47,695 nucleotides of DNA from Eubacterium ramulus ATCC 29099 (lineage in GTDB: Bacteria > Bacillota > Clostridia > Lachnospirales > Lachnospiraceae): assembly GCF_000469345.1 (NCBI RefSeq), contig NZ_KI271128.1, positions 63,585 through 111,279 on the forward strand. Reading direction: 5' to 3'. Below are positions 7,163-15,207 of this stretch, one piece after another. The notes under the pieces were generated by a model that was not told where the DNA came from, searched no databases, and worked only from the letters and a program-made list of their open reading frames with translations. The number at the start of each line of letters is the position of its first letter. Within the stretch, counting starts at the first letter, position 1. Made by a program: the position numbers and the translations under genes.

Positions 7163-9232
7163 TTATTCTGCTCTTGCAGCCACTTCTTTCTCCTGTACAT
7201 CAGACGGAGCCTGCTCATAACGTGAGAACTCATACTCATAAGTTCCGCTGCCGCCGGTCATGGAACGAAGATCTGTATTGTAGCCAAATAATGAAGACAT
7301 TGGTACATCTGCAACAATTTCCTGCTTGCCGCCCTCTACCGGATTCATTCCAAGTACACGACCACGACGTTTATTTAAATCTCCCATAATGTCACCGGTG
7401 TATTTGTCCGGTACTAACACTTTTACTGAAGCGATCGGCTCTAATAAAACTGGGGAAGCATCCATAAATCCTTTCTTGAAAGCCTGAATTGCAGCTGTCT
7501 TGAATGCCATCTCAGAGGAATCTACCGGATGATAAGATCCATCGTATAATACAGCCTTTACACCTACAACCGGATAGCCTGCCAGCGGTCCGCGCTCTAC
7601 GGATTCCTGAATACCTTTTTCTACTGCCGGGAAGTAGTTTTTCGGAACAGCACCTCCTACTACAATCTGATCAAATTCATATGCTTCTTCCAGATTGCCG
7701 GATGGCTCAAATGTCATCTTAACATGGCCATACTGTCCGTGTCCACCGGACTGTTTTTTATATTTGTACTCTACATCAGCTTTCTTGCGGATAGTTTCAC
7801 GGAAAGCAACTTTTGGCTGTTCTAACGTAATCTCTACTTTGTATTTTTCTTTTAATTTGCTTACGACCACATCCAGCTGCTGATCTCCGATCGCATACAA
7901 CAGAGACTGATGATTCTCACTGTCGTTGACTGCTTTCAGTGTCAGATCTTCCTGCATCATCTTCTGCAATGCCTGAGATACTTTATCTACATCAGCTTTG
8001 TTTACCGGTTTGTAGCTCATGTATGTATATGGTTTGGATACCGCTGTCTTGATAAAGGTCAATGGTGTTGCCTTTGTGGACAGTGTATCGGTTGTCGCTA
8101 CCTTATTTAATTTTGCAAGTGCTCCGATATCACCGGCGTGCAGCTCCGGTACTTCTTCCGGTTTGTTCCCGCGCAGTACATACAGTTTACCGATTTTGTC
8201 GTCCATGCCATGTTCTTCATTGTACATCACATCATCTGTCTTGATTACACCGGATGTCACCTTGATCAGAGAATATTTTCCGATAAACGGATCCACAATG
8301 GTCTTGAAAACATACGCACTCTTTGCTTTTGCAAAATTAAAGTCTGCATCATATACTTCATTTGTCTTGATATTGATAGCTTTGCACTGTTTTTTCTCCG
8401 GGCTTGGAAGATATTTTACAATATCATCCAACAAGGTGTAGATACCTTTTGCCATTGTACCGGAAGCCATGGAAATCGGAACCATACTGCCGTCACATAC
8501 ATTGGTATGTAAAACCTGACGGATCTCGTTCTCAGAGAACGTATCACCGGAAAAATAACGGTCCATATATTCTTCACTTGTTTCTGCCACAGACTCCAAC
8601 AGTGCCTCACGACAGATTTCCAGATTTTCAAAAGAGTAATCCGGCACATCCGTCTTGTCTACGGTTCCGTCTTCTTTCCAGCGTTTTGCTTTCATCTGAA
8701 TGACATTGACGTAGCCAACAAACTGTCCGTTCTCACGAATTGGTAAATGCAGCGGTGCTATCTTCTTTCCATATAATTCCTGCAGATCTACGACTACCTG
8801 ACGGAAGCTTGCGTTGTCATCATCCATATTCGTAACCCAGATCATACGCGGAAGGTTATACTTCTCACAGATATCCCATGCTTTCTGTGTACCAACTTCC
8901 ACGCCGGCTTTGCCATTTACCACAATAATCGCCGCATCGGCTGCAGCTGCTGCCTCTTCTACTTCACCGACAAAATCGAAAAAACCCGGTGTATCCAGCA
9001 GATTGATCTTGGTTTCTCTCCACTCGATCGGAACCACAGATGTGCTGATGGAAAAACCACGTTTTATCTCTTCTTTATCATAATCACTGATGGTATTGCC
9101 ATCTGTGACTGTTCCCATACGATTGGTAATTCCGGAAAGGTAAGCCATAGCTTCAACTATTGTTGTCTTTCCGGAACCCCCATGTCCCAGTAAAACTACG
9201 TTGCGGATTTTGTCAGTAGTATAAACATTCAT
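7163..9232 (-). CDS. Elongation factor G-like translational GTPase (EF-G paralogue)
   Basis: The 689-residue protein has all EF-G domains: a GTPase domain with P-loop GHGGSGKTT (residues about 16-24), switch II DTPGF, domain II, and domains III-V ending in MSSLFGYNTDLRSMTGGSG, the EF-G domain V signature. It belongs to the second, divergent EF-G type found beside canonical fusA in many bacteria: the P-loop is GHGGSGKTT rather than GHIDAGKTT, and the guanine-specificity motif reads TNMD where NKxD is expected. It is monocistronic, far from the rpsL-rpsG-tuf cluster where canonical fusA sits. The exact role of such paralogues is unsettled, with translocation, recycling and ribosome protection all possible. 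Confidence 0.85.
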   Translation of the reverse strand: MNVYTTDKIRNVVLLGHGGSGKTTIVEAMAYLSGITNRMGTVTDGNTISDYDKEEIKRGFSISTSVVPIEWRETKINLLDTPGFFDFVGEVEEAAAAADAAIIVVNGKAGVEVGTQKAWDICEKYNLPRMIWVTNMDDDNASFRQVVVDLQELYGKKIAPLHLPIRENGQFVGYVNVIQMKAKRWKEDGTVDKTDVPDYSFENLEICREALLESVAETSEEYMDRYFSGDTFSENEIRQVLHTNVCDGSMVPISMASGTMAKGIYTLLDDIVKYLPSPEKKQCKAINIKTNEVYDADFNFAKAKSAYVFKTIVDPFIGKYSLIKVTSGVIKTDDVMYNEEHGMDDKIGKLYVLRGNKPEEVPELHAGDIGALAKLNKVATTDTLSTKATPLTFIKTAVSKPYTYMSYKPVNKADVDKVSQALQKMMQEDLTLKAVNDSENHQSLLYAIGDQQLDVVVSKLKEKYKVEITLEQPKVAFRETIRKKADVEYKYKKQSGGHGQYGHVKMTFEPSGNLEEAYEFDQIVVGGAVPKNYFPAVEKGIQESVERGPLAGYPVVGVKAVLYDGSYHPVDSSEMAFKTAAIQAFKKGFMDASPVLLEPIASVKVLVPDKYTGDIMGDLNKRRGRVLGMNPVEGGKQEIVADVPMSSLFGYNTDLRSMTGGSGTYEYEFSRYEQAPSDVQEKEVAARAE

Positions 9233-9267
9233 GTCATTTCCTCCAATACATAAAAAAGTATGGTTAT

Positions 9268-9296
9268 ATTTTACTAAACTTTTCTTGTTTTTGCAA
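9268..9296 (-). promoter_or_regulatory. Predicted promoter of the EF-G-like gene
   Basis: TTGCAA (9291-9296) and TAAAAT (9268-9273) on the minus strand are 17 bases apart. A GGAGG site follows immediately upstream of the start codon. Confidence 0.5.
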
Positions 9297-9468
9297 CCTT
9301 TTTATAAAAAATGCACAAGTTTCATCCATATTATCTTGCAATTACTTCGCTTTCCGGAAATTCTCTGAACAAGATCTGCTTTCAGAGCGATATCCTCTAT
9401 CAGACTTTTTCAACATCACCTTACCCGTCTTCTGTTTTTTTTCTTATTTACTTTTACGCTTTAAAGTG

Positions 9469-9497
9469 TTGACTTTTTTATATAAATGCGTTATCAT
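9469..9497 (+). promoter_or_regulatory. Predicted tyrA promoter
   Basis: TTGACT (9469-9474) and TATCAT (9492-9497) are 17 bases apart. The 370-base gap 9233-9602 thus holds two divergent promoters, about 170 bases of AT-rich sequence without recognisable content, and the tyrA leader. Confidence 0.65.
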
Positions 9498-9506
9498 GGC
9501 AAAAGA

Positions 9507-9574
9507 GTTCGCTGAGCGAACGATATGGATCATAGTTTTTAAATAAAGGGCTCGTTTTCGAAAGATTCCGAGCG
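9507..9574 (+). promoter_or_regulatory. Structured tyrA leader with two hairpins
   Basis: GTTCGC-TGA-GCGAAC begins near the predicted transcription start, and GCTCG...CGAGC (about 9550-9574) follows around TTTTCGAAAGATTC. No T-box motif or peptide-leader reading frame is evident, so its role, if any, is unknown. Confidence 0.35.
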
Positions 9575-9602
9575 TATATGAAATGATAAGGGAGGGTACA
9601 TT

Positions 9603-10703
9603 ATGATTCCAGAAAAAATCGGCTTTATCGGCCTGGGGCATATCGGCGGTTCTGTTGCAAAGACGGTGCATCGCATCTATCCGGATATTCAGATCGTCGC
9701 CTATGACACCTGCCGTGCCACTCTGGACACCGCATTACAGGAAGGTGTGATCAGTGAAGCACTGGATCAGGTTGGCAAAGGATTTTCCGATTGTAATTAT
9801 ATCTATCTATGTGCCCCGGTTCTCGACAATGCAGACTATGTCCGGGAATTATCCGGCATTCTGCATGATGATATGCTTTTAACTGATGTCGGCAGTGTCA
9901 AGACCGGCATCCACGAACAGATTCAGAAATTTCCGGATCTGGAACGACATTTTATCGGCGGTCATCCTATGTGCGGAACGGAGCATGTAGGCTATGAGTA
10001 TTCCACTGCATATATGCTGGAAAATGCATATTATATTCTGACCCCGACACACACTGTTTCTCCCCAGAAAGTTGATGAATTCGAGCATTTTGTGACATCG
10101 ATCGGTGCGGTTCCATTGATTCTGGATTATAAAAAACATGATTTTTCTGTCGGTTCCATCAGCCATCTTCCTACGGTCATAGCCTCTACACTGGTCAATC
10201 TGGTAAAAAATCTGGATGACTCTGATGAGACACTTCGTACGATTGCAGCCGGTGGATTCAAAGATATCACCCGCGTGGCATCTTCCGATCCTACCATGTG
10301 GGAAAACATCTGTCTGGCAAACCGCAATCAGATTCTGGAACTAATCGATACCTATGTCAATGCACTGAAGGAAACCAGAAACACCATAGCAGAAAGTCAC
10401 CCGGAAGAGATCAAAGAATTTTTCAGTTCTGCCAAAGAATACCGTGATTCTTTCAACATCTCGCATCGTGGTCCGATCCGCCCGGTTTACCAGCTGTTCT
10501 GTGATCTGATTGATGAAGCAGGCGGAATCGCCACCATTGCTACGATCCTGGCTTCCAACAACATCAGTATCAAGAACATCGGCATCATCCATAACCGCGA
10601 GTTCCAACAGGGTGTTCTTCAGGTGGAATTTTACGATAGTGATGCTTATGATCACGCAGTAGAACTGTTACGCAAATATCACTACACCGTGTATGAGAAA
10701 TAA
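9603..10703 (+). CDS. tyrA: Prephenate dehydrogenase with C-terminal ACT domain
   Basis: TyrA oxidatively decarboxylates prephenate to 4-hydroxyphenylpyruvate for tyrosine synthesis. The 366-residue protein has an N-terminal Rossmann NAD-binding motif (GFIGLGHIGGSVAKT, residues 7-21), the TDVGSVK segment, the substrate-region GGHPMCGTEH and HLPTVIAS motifs, and a C-terminal ACT regulatory domain of about 70 residues beginning AGGIATIATILASNNISI, the usual site of tyrosine feedback. Family length is normal. GGGAGGG precedes the start by about seven bases. It is a single gene, but the prephenate-dehydratase-like gene and an aminotransferase lie 21-23 kb away. Confidence 0.93.
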   Translation: MIPEKIGFIGLGHIGGSVAKTVHRIYPDIQIVAYDTCRATLDTALQEGVISEALDQVGKGFSDCNYIYLCAPVLDNADYVRELSGILHDDMLLTDVGSVKTGIHEQIQKFPDLERHFIGGHPMCGTEHVGYEYSTAYMLENAYYILTPTHTVSPQKVDEFEHFVTSIGAVPLILDYKKHDFSVGSISHLPTVIASTLVNLVKNLDDSDETLRTIAAGGFKDITRVASSDPTMWENICLANRNQILELIDTYVNALKETRNTIAESHPEEIKEFFSSAKEYRDSFNISHRGPIRPVYQLFCDLIDEAGGIATIATILASNNISIKNIGIIHNREFQQGVLQVEFYDSDAYDHAVELLRKYHYTVYEK

Positions 10704-10715
10704 TTTTTCTTTTTT

Positions 10716-10785
10716 CAAAAAACAGACCAGTTTCAGGAAGAACGATACCCACCCCTATGGATCGTTCTTCTGAAACTGGTCTGTT
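10716..10785 (-). terminator. Long convergent terminator between tyrA and the lipoprotein gene
   Basis: AACAGACCAG... (from 10721) pairs with the segment 10761-10785 in a stem of about 24 bp with one unpaired base. The T-run is strong on the minus strand and weak on the plus strand, so it mainly ends the lipoprotein transcript. Confidence 0.8.
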
Positions 10786-10786
10786 T

Positions 10787-10816
10787 GCGGATTGCGAATG
10801 TCTGCTTTACTTGCTC
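10787..10816. repeat. Family B intergenic repeat (copy 1)
   Basis: Read on the minus strand, this contains GACATTCGCAATCCGC and the flanks AAAGC and GAGCAAG. The same 16-mer, with the AAAGC flank, occurs at 30001-30023. It lies between converging genes. Confidence 0.6.
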
Positions 10817-10833
10817 CAATACCTGTGTCCTTT

Positions 10834-11526
10834 TTAATTTTGTGGAAGCGGCTGGATAGATGACAGAACAGCTTCACATTCTGCCTGCCCTGCTTCTGCC
10901 GGTCCTGTGGCAATGATTGTAATCATCCGTCCGCCATTTTCCGTCACTGCATAATACTGGTAAATATAGCTGCCCTGATATTCCGCCATACCGGCGAAAG
11001 ATACAAACGGGCTCGTACCAATGACACTGTCTGTAATACCATTAAAATTGTAAGTAATACCCTGATCGGAATAACTCATCAGTTGCCCGGCAAGTGTATT
11101 TGCGTACTCCTGAGCTGTCACTTCACCAAACATCGTCAGATCCTCTGTCATCATTGCAATCGTAGATCCGGTATTTGGATTATAAATATAGAATTCATAA
11201 CTGCTGGTATCACCCATATTATCTGTATTGCCTGTCACCTGCTGTCCGGCACTTTCCACAGCATCAATCTGCTCCTGTGTACCGATCTGCCAGCCATCCG
11301 GAAGTGTCAGGCACATACCAAGACTTGTATTTGTATAAGTAACACCATCCCAGGTTCCTGCCTGATAAGCAACAACATCCTCCGACGATGCACTGCTGTC
11401 TGCATTCTCTGCTGTTTCTCCTACTGCAGATGTATCCGTTCCTGCACTGCTCTGATTCTTTCCACCACAGGCCGCCAGAGAACAGATCATCGCTGTCATT
11501 AATAACCCCACGATCAATTTTTTCAT
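10834..11526 (-). CDS. Putative secreted lipoprotein of unknown function
   Basis: The 230-residue product begins with a lysine-rich n-region, a hydrophobic core and the lipobox LAAC at residues 17-20, so Lgt and signal peptidase II should anchor it outside the membrane. A Ser/Ala/Glu-rich linker follows to about residue 55. The remainder (GVTYTNTSLGMCLTLPDGW onward) resembles the small alpha/beta domain seen in many clostridial lipoproteins of unknown role, which starts from an LPxGW turn and ends in a short helix with repeated Glu/Gln. I recognise no enzyme or ligand motif. It is monocistronic and converges on tyrA. Confidence 0.75.
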   Translation of the reverse strand: MKKLIVGLLMTAMICSLAACGGKNQSSAGTDTSAVGETAENADSSASSEDVVAYQAGTWDGVTYTNTSLGMCLTLPDGWQIGTQEQIDAVESAGQQVTGNTDNMGDTSSYEFYIYNPNTGSTIAMMTEDLTMFGEVTAQEYANTLAGQLMSYSDQGITYNFNGITDSVIGTSPFVSFAGMAEYQGSYIYQYYAVTENGGRMITIIATGPAEAGQAECEAVLSSIQPLPQN

Positions 11527-11580
11527 TCTTTTTAGTCTGCCTTTCTTTCAAAGTAATATTTTGGTCAAAATCTCCATTAT

Positions 11581-11609
11581 ATTTTACTTGTATAGATAGA
11601 AAAAGTCAA
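11581..11609 (-). promoter_or_regulatory. Predicted lipoprotein promoter, overlapping a terminator
   Basis: TTGACT (11604-11609) and TAAAAT (11581-11586) on the minus strand are 17 bases apart. The -35 hexamer lies inside the 3' arm of the terminator of the upstream gene. Confidence 0.55.
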
Positions 11610-11632
11610 GAAACGCTCCATTTCCTGACTTT
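11600..11632 (-). terminator. Terminator of the BlaI/MecI-type gene
   Basis: On the minus strand AAAGTCAGGAAA pairs with TTTCTTGACTTT (one G-U pair) over a 7-base loop and runs into TTTTTC. It ends the regulator transcript while donating the next promoter's -35. Confidence 0.65.
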
Positions 11633-11652
11633 TATCTCCATTTATACGATAT

Positions 11653-12054
11653 TTATTTTGACTGTTCTTCTTCCATTTTCGCAATGCTGGCACGAAGTTC
11701 ATCACGCTCTTCCTTGGATGATCCACGGATTGCAAGATAATTTTTCATCATCTCCGCCGGTGTCAGCCCCCAGAACTCTACAAAGTTCTGTACATCATAT
11801 TTCATATATTCCTGCGCCTTTACAATCGGATGATAACTGTAAATCTTACCATTACGATCCATTCGTAAGAACTCTTTCTGAACCAGATGACTCAGGTAAG
11901 TACTTACCGTCTGAGGTTTCCAGTTCTTTTCATACACTGCATTGCAAGCTTTTACTACTTCACTTAAAACCATATCATGATCTGCGAGCCAGATAGCACG
12001 CATCACAAGCATTTCCGCTGTTGTCAAATAATATCTGTTTGTTCTATCAATCAT
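11653..12054 (-). CDS. BlaI/MecI/CopY-family transcriptional repressor
   Basis: The 133-residue protein has the winged-helix layout of the BlaI/MecI/CopY family: LTTAEMLVMRAIW at the N terminus, a recognition segment near WKPQTVSTYLSHLVQKEFL (residues about 46-64), the wing RNGKIYSYHPIV, and a helical C-terminal dimer region rich in Glu and Lys. These repressors usually control beta-lactamase, copper or cell-wall stress genes and are inactivated by proteolysis or metal. No BlaR1-type sensor protease or copper gene is adjacent and no CopY-type CxC motif is present, so its target is unknown. It is followed by a terminator, then the lipoprotein gene, which could be a target. Confidence 0.8.
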   Translation of the reverse strand: MIDRTNRYYLTTAEMLVMRAIWLADHDMVLSEVVKACNAVYEKNWKPQTVSTYLSHLVQKEFLRMDRNGKIYSYHPIVKAQEYMKYDVQNFVEFWGLTPAEMMKNYLAIRGSSKEERDELRASIAKMEEEQSK

Positions 12055-12111
12055 TGCTGTCGCCCCCTTGCGTTTTATGCTCTTTGCATTAAGTAAATTT
12101 TTCTTTATTAC

Positions 12112-12140
12112 AAAAAACAGGAAAGCGATACACTTTCCTG
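12112..12140 (-). terminator. tRNA-Leu terminator
   Basis: CAGGAAAG and CTTTCCTG form a perfect 8-bp stem (12118-12140) with a 7-base loop and a T-run on the minus strand, ten bases after the mature tRNA 3' end. Confidence 0.85.
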
Positions 12141-12149
12141 CTTCTCAAA

Positions 12150-12231
12150 TGCCGCTGGCCGGACTCGAACCGGCACGGAGTTACCCGCTTGATTTTGAGT
12201 CAAGTGCGTCTGCCAATTCCGCCACAGCGGC
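12150..12231 (-). tRNA. tRNA-Leu (anticodon CAA)
   Basis: The 82-base gene folds with a 7-bp GCCGCTG/CAGCGGC acceptor stem, discriminator A, a long class II variable arm, and the T-loop GTTCGAGTC. The anticodon stem CTTGA/TCAAG holds loop CTCAAAA, giving CAA, which reads UUG. CCA is not encoded directly after A73. Confidence 0.95.
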
Positions 12232-12235
12232 ATGG

Positions 12236-12255
12236 TGTTCGGTTTTTACCGAACA
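12236..12255 (-). promoter_or_regulatory. Hairpin at the 5' end of the tRNA-Leu precursor
   Basis: TGTTCGGT-TTTT-ACCGAACA is a perfect 8-bp stem that starts at the predicted transcription start and ends five bases before the mature tRNA. A similar hairpin precedes tRNA-Thr. Confidence 0.5.
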
Positions 12256-12260
12256 CATTA

Positions 12261-12289
12261 ATCATATCATACAGATATGCAAATTGCAA
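12261..12289 (-). promoter_or_regulatory. tRNA-Leu promoter
   Basis: TTGCAA (12284-12289) and TATGAT (12261-12266) on the minus strand are 17 bases apart, about 30 bases upstream of the mature tRNA end. Confidence 0.65.
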
Positions 12290-12318
12290 GAAAAATTTAT
12301 CTTTTCTTTGTTACTTTT

Positions 12319-13587
12319 TTATACCAGTCCTTTGATAATGTCAAAACAGTCAAAAGTTGCAAAATAGTCCTTCGGTGTCTCGGCACGACGAATCAGCTGC
12401 GCGCCGCCATCTTCTTTCAACAGTATTTCTGCCGAGCGGAGGCGTCCGTTGTAATTATATCCCATAGAATAACCATGTGCTCCTGTATCATGGATCACCA
12501 GATAATCACCCATGTCAATCTTCGGAAGCATACGGTCTACTGCGAATTTATCACAGTTCTCGCAAAGAGAACCTACCACATCATACTTGTGGTTGCAAGG
12601 TGCATCTTCTTTACCTGCCACGGTAATGTGATGATATGCTCCATAGATTGCCGGACGCATCAGGTTTGCAGCGCAGGCATCCACACCGATATACTCTTTG
12701 TATGTGTGTTTCTCATGGATTGCTTTTGTCACGAGGCAGCCATATGGTCCCATCATAAATCTTCCCATCTCTGTATAGATTGCTACATCACCCATATCAG
12801 CCGGAACGAGCACTTCTTCGTATACCTTCTGTACCCCTGCACCGATCACACGGATATCATTCGGAACCTGATCCGGTTTATATGCGATTCCTACACCACC
12901 GGACAGATTGATAAAACTGATCTTGATACCCAGTTTCTCTTTGATTTCAACACACAGTTCAAATAATGTACGTGCAAGTGTTGGATAATAATCATTGGTA
13001 ACCGTATTACTTACGAGGAATGCATGGATACCGAAACGCTCCACTCCTTTTTCTTTCAAAAGTTTATATCCCTCAAAAAGCTGCTCTTTTGTAAATCCGT
13101 ATTTTGCATCACCAGGGTTATCCATGATACCATTGCTCAATGTATACACTCCGCCCGGATTATAACGCAGACTCATGGTCTTTGGAAACGCACCGATCGT
13201 TTTCTCCAGAAAATCAATATGGGTAAAATCATCCAGATTGATCGTCGCACCAATCTCATTTGCATATACAAACTCTTCTGCCGGTGTATCATTGGAGGAA
13301 AACATGATCTCCTCACCGGACATGCCAAGTTCATGGGCAAGCATCAGCTCTGTCATCGAAGAACAGTCAGCACCACATCCGTACTCTCTTAAAATATTTA
13401 ACAGAAATGGGTTCGGTGTAGCTTTTACAGCAAAATACTCACGAAACCCCGGATTCCATGCAAATGCCTCTTTCACAGCCTTTGCATTTTCACGGATTCC
13501 TTTTTCATCATATAAATGGAAAGGAGTCGGATAAGATTTTACAATCTCTTCGATCTGCTCTTTGGTAACAAATGGTTCTTTTTTCAT
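12319..13587 (-). CDS. lysA: Diaminopimelate decarboxylase
   Basis: LysA removes CO2 from meso-diaminopimelate to give L-lysine. The 422-residue protein has the alanine racemase-like PLP barrel at the N terminus with YFAVKATPNPF, whose Lys binds PLP (near residue 50), then INLSGGVGIAY with the phosphate-binding glycine loop, EMGRFMMGPYG, and the C-terminal domain with CENCDKFAVDR and HDTGAHGYSMGYNYNGR at the dimer active site. The Cys-Glu-x-x-Asp and Tyr residues fit diaminopimelate or related decarboxylases. The start was placed at the ATG eight bases after AAGGAG; the open frame reaches 13638 without a site there. A carboxynorspermidine-type substrate is a less likely alternative. Confidence 0.85.
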   Translation of the reverse strand: MKKEPFVTKEQIEEIVKSYPTPFHLYDEKGIRENAKAVKEAFAWNPGFREYFAVKATPNPFLLNILREYGCGADCSSMTELMLAHELGMSGEEIMFSSNDTPAEEFVYANEIGATINLDDFTHIDFLEKTIGAFPKTMSLRYNPGGVYTLSNGIMDNPGDAKYGFTKEQLFEGYKLLKEKGVERFGIHAFLVSNTVTNDYYPTLARTLFELCVEIKEKLGIKISFINLSGGVGIAYKPDQVPNDIRVIGAGVQKVYEEVLVPADMGDVAIYTEMGRFMMGPYGCLVTKAIHEKHTYKEYIGVDACAANLMRPAIYGAYHHITVAGKEDAPCNHKYDVVGSLCENCDKFAVDRMLPKIDMGDYLVIHDTGAHGYSMGYNYNGRLRSAEILLKEDGGAQLIRRAETPKDYFATFDCFDIIKGLV

Positions 13588-13629
13588 TTTAATTTCTCCT
13601 TGTCGTATCACTTTTTTCTCTCGTTCTAC

Positions 13630-13658
13630 ATCATACACAAAAGAACAAAAAAAAACAA
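13630..13658 (-). promoter_or_regulatory. Predicted lysA promoter
   Basis: TTGTTT (13653-13658) and TATGAT (13630-13635) on the minus strand are 17 bases apart. The -35 overlaps the T-run of the upstream terminator. Confidence 0.5.
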
Positions 13659-13698
13659 CCCGTCGTCAGGATTTTCTCCTGACAATGGGCTGTTTTTT
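13646..13698 (-). terminator. Terminator of the LVIVD gene
   Basis: A stem of about 18 bp with several G-U pairs (around TCAGGA-TTTTC-TCCTGA) is flanked by an A-run on the plus strand, giving a T-run on the minus strand. It ends the LVIVD transcript. Confidence 0.75.
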
Positions 13699-13725
13699 GT
13701 CTTAACGTCTAGCTTTCAGCATTTC

Positions 13726-15126
13726 TTAATTGTCTGCTGCTCCGGTTCTCTTTAATACATAGAAACCATCGTCAAAGCAGGTTACATAGATATATCCTCT
13801 GTCATCTACGCAGCAATCTTCTGTCATTGCATTACGCGGACCCGGTAATCCCGGGAAGAAGGAGTCTTCCGGTTTTTTATTCGGATTTGGCGGAATAAAG
13901 TATGCAAGTTCTTTGATGTAATAAGGATCGGATACATCATAGATACGCAATCCTGCAGCAAAGTAACAGCAGTATACTCTGTCGCCTCTCTGCTCCAGCC
14001 ATGGCTTGTTGCTCATCGGCTCATGCAGATTATGCGGTCCGAACGGTCCCTGGCATCCAAGGTTCATTACATTGAAGTTCGGATACGGGAAATCTTCCGG
14101 TACTTCCGGATACGGGAACTCTGCAATCAGAGTCGGATGTGTCGGATCACTGACATCAACCATATGAAGGTTATTCATAGCCTGTGCTTCTTTGATGGAT
14201 CCTTCCGGGAAGAACTGGAATCTCTCGCCCTCGTTTGTAACAACACAAAGATCACGACCCGGCAGCGGTAATGCTGTATGAGTACGTGCTCCTGCCAGAT
14301 GGCTTGAGAATGCCGGCATAAATTTTAACTGTCCTAACAGATGTGGACGGGTAACGTCTGTTGCATCCAGAACATACAGACCATCTCCGCCGTAACCACA
14401 GAACATAATTCCGTCATCACGTCTGAATGGCGGTCCATGCATCCATCCTTTATCCATGAAGGACGGAACATGTCCTGCATGATGATCTACTGTTCTGCAA
14501 GGATATCCGTCTACGAACTGATGAGGTGCCCACCAGTTACCAACTTCATGTGGATTGGTCGGATCAGAAATATCTACAATACGCATGATCATTCCTTCAA
14601 AACGCTCGGATTCGCAGGAAAGATATACATAAGGACCTCCGTTATACATGAAACGATGAACACCGATGGAATGTGGTACCCCACAATCCCAGTAACCCAG
14701 ATATTTCGGATTCTCCGGATCTTCTTTCAGGCTCCAGATCTGGATACCGGCCTGACATTTCATGTTCATAAGCTCGCTCTGCTCAACTAAGGCACCCGGA
14801 CCTGAACCGGCTGTCATTGCACAGATCAGAAGATCATCAGCTACCTGGACCTTAGGGGTAGAGGTAGTCGGATATTCTTCCGGATCTAACAGCTGCAGAT
14901 GTTTTACAAATCTTGTATGTTCCGGATCTGTAATGTCTGCGATCAGAACACCATTCTGGCTGCCGCCAAAGCAGGAACCATACAGATAATATTTTCCTTC
15001 TGCAGTCTTGTATACCTGCATCTGGAAAACACCGCTTTTACCATTCCAAGGGTTGAAATCGAGAACTTCCAGGTTTTTGATATATCCGTTATTTCCCGGT
15101 CCCTTGGCATAAAATTTGTCTGCCAT
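13726..15126 (-). CDS. LVIVD-repeat beta-propeller protein, cytoplasmic, function unknown
   Basis: The 466-residue protein is built of six or more LVIVD-type blades, each with a core like VLIADITDPEHTRFVKHL, MRIVDISDPTNPHEVGNW, LYVLDATDVTRPHLLGQL, LHMVDVSDPTHPTLIAEF and LRIYDVSDPYYIKELAYF. It has no signal peptide, unlike many LVIVD proteins, so it should be cytoplasmic. Histidines cluster in VPHSIGVHRF, TVDHHAGH, RTHTALPLPGRD and GPHNLHEP, in blade positions where the related SBP56 (methanethiol oxidase) family binds metal; a metallo-enzyme is therefore possible but inferred. It lies 93 bases after a same-strand LysR gene and has its own promoter with a LysR-type site. Strong GGAGA site and well-conserved glycines suggest an expressed, functional gene. 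Reaction and substrate are unknown. Confidence 0.75.
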   Translation of the reverse strand: MADKFYAKGPGNNGYIKNLEVLDFNPWNGKSGVFQMQVYKTAEGKYYLYGSCFGGSQNGVLIADITDPEHTRFVKHLQLLDPEEYPTTSTPKVQVADDLLICAMTAGSGPGALVEQSELMNMKCQAGIQIWSLKEDPENPKYLGYWDCGVPHSIGVHRFMYNGGPYVYLSCESERFEGMIMRIVDISDPTNPHEVGNWWAPHQFVDGYPCRTVDHHAGHVPSFMDKGWMHGPPFRRDDGIMFCGYGGDGLYVLDATDVTRPHLLGQLKFMPAFSSHLAGARTHTALPLPGRDLCVVTNEGERFQFFPEGSIKEAQAMNNLHMVDVSDPTHPTLIAEFPYPEVPEDFPYPNFNVMNLGCQGPFGPHNLHEPMSNKPWLEQRGDRVYCCYFAAGLRIYDVSDPYYIKELAYFIPPNPNKKPEDSFFPGLPGPRNAMTEDCCVDDRGYIYVTCFDDGFYVLKRTGAADN

Positions 15127-15156
15127 AATTACGTCTCCTTTTTTCTTGATGATTTT

Positions 15157-15185
15157 ATTCTAATCTAATCTTTTTCATACGTCAA
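15157..15185 (-). promoter_or_regulatory. LVIVD gene promoter
   Basis: TTGACG (15180-15185) and TAGAAT (15157-15162) on the minus strand are 17 bases apart, giving a start near 15150 and a leader of about 25 bases. Confidence 0.65.
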
Positions 15186-15207
15186 ATAAAAAAATGAGCC
15201 GTTTGTT

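Noticed and set aside
13726-15126. Calling the propeller protein SBP56/methanethiol oxidase
   Set aside because: The blades carry clear LVIVD-type cores and the typical SBP56 N terminus is missing; the oxygen-dependent reaction also does not suit an anaerobe.
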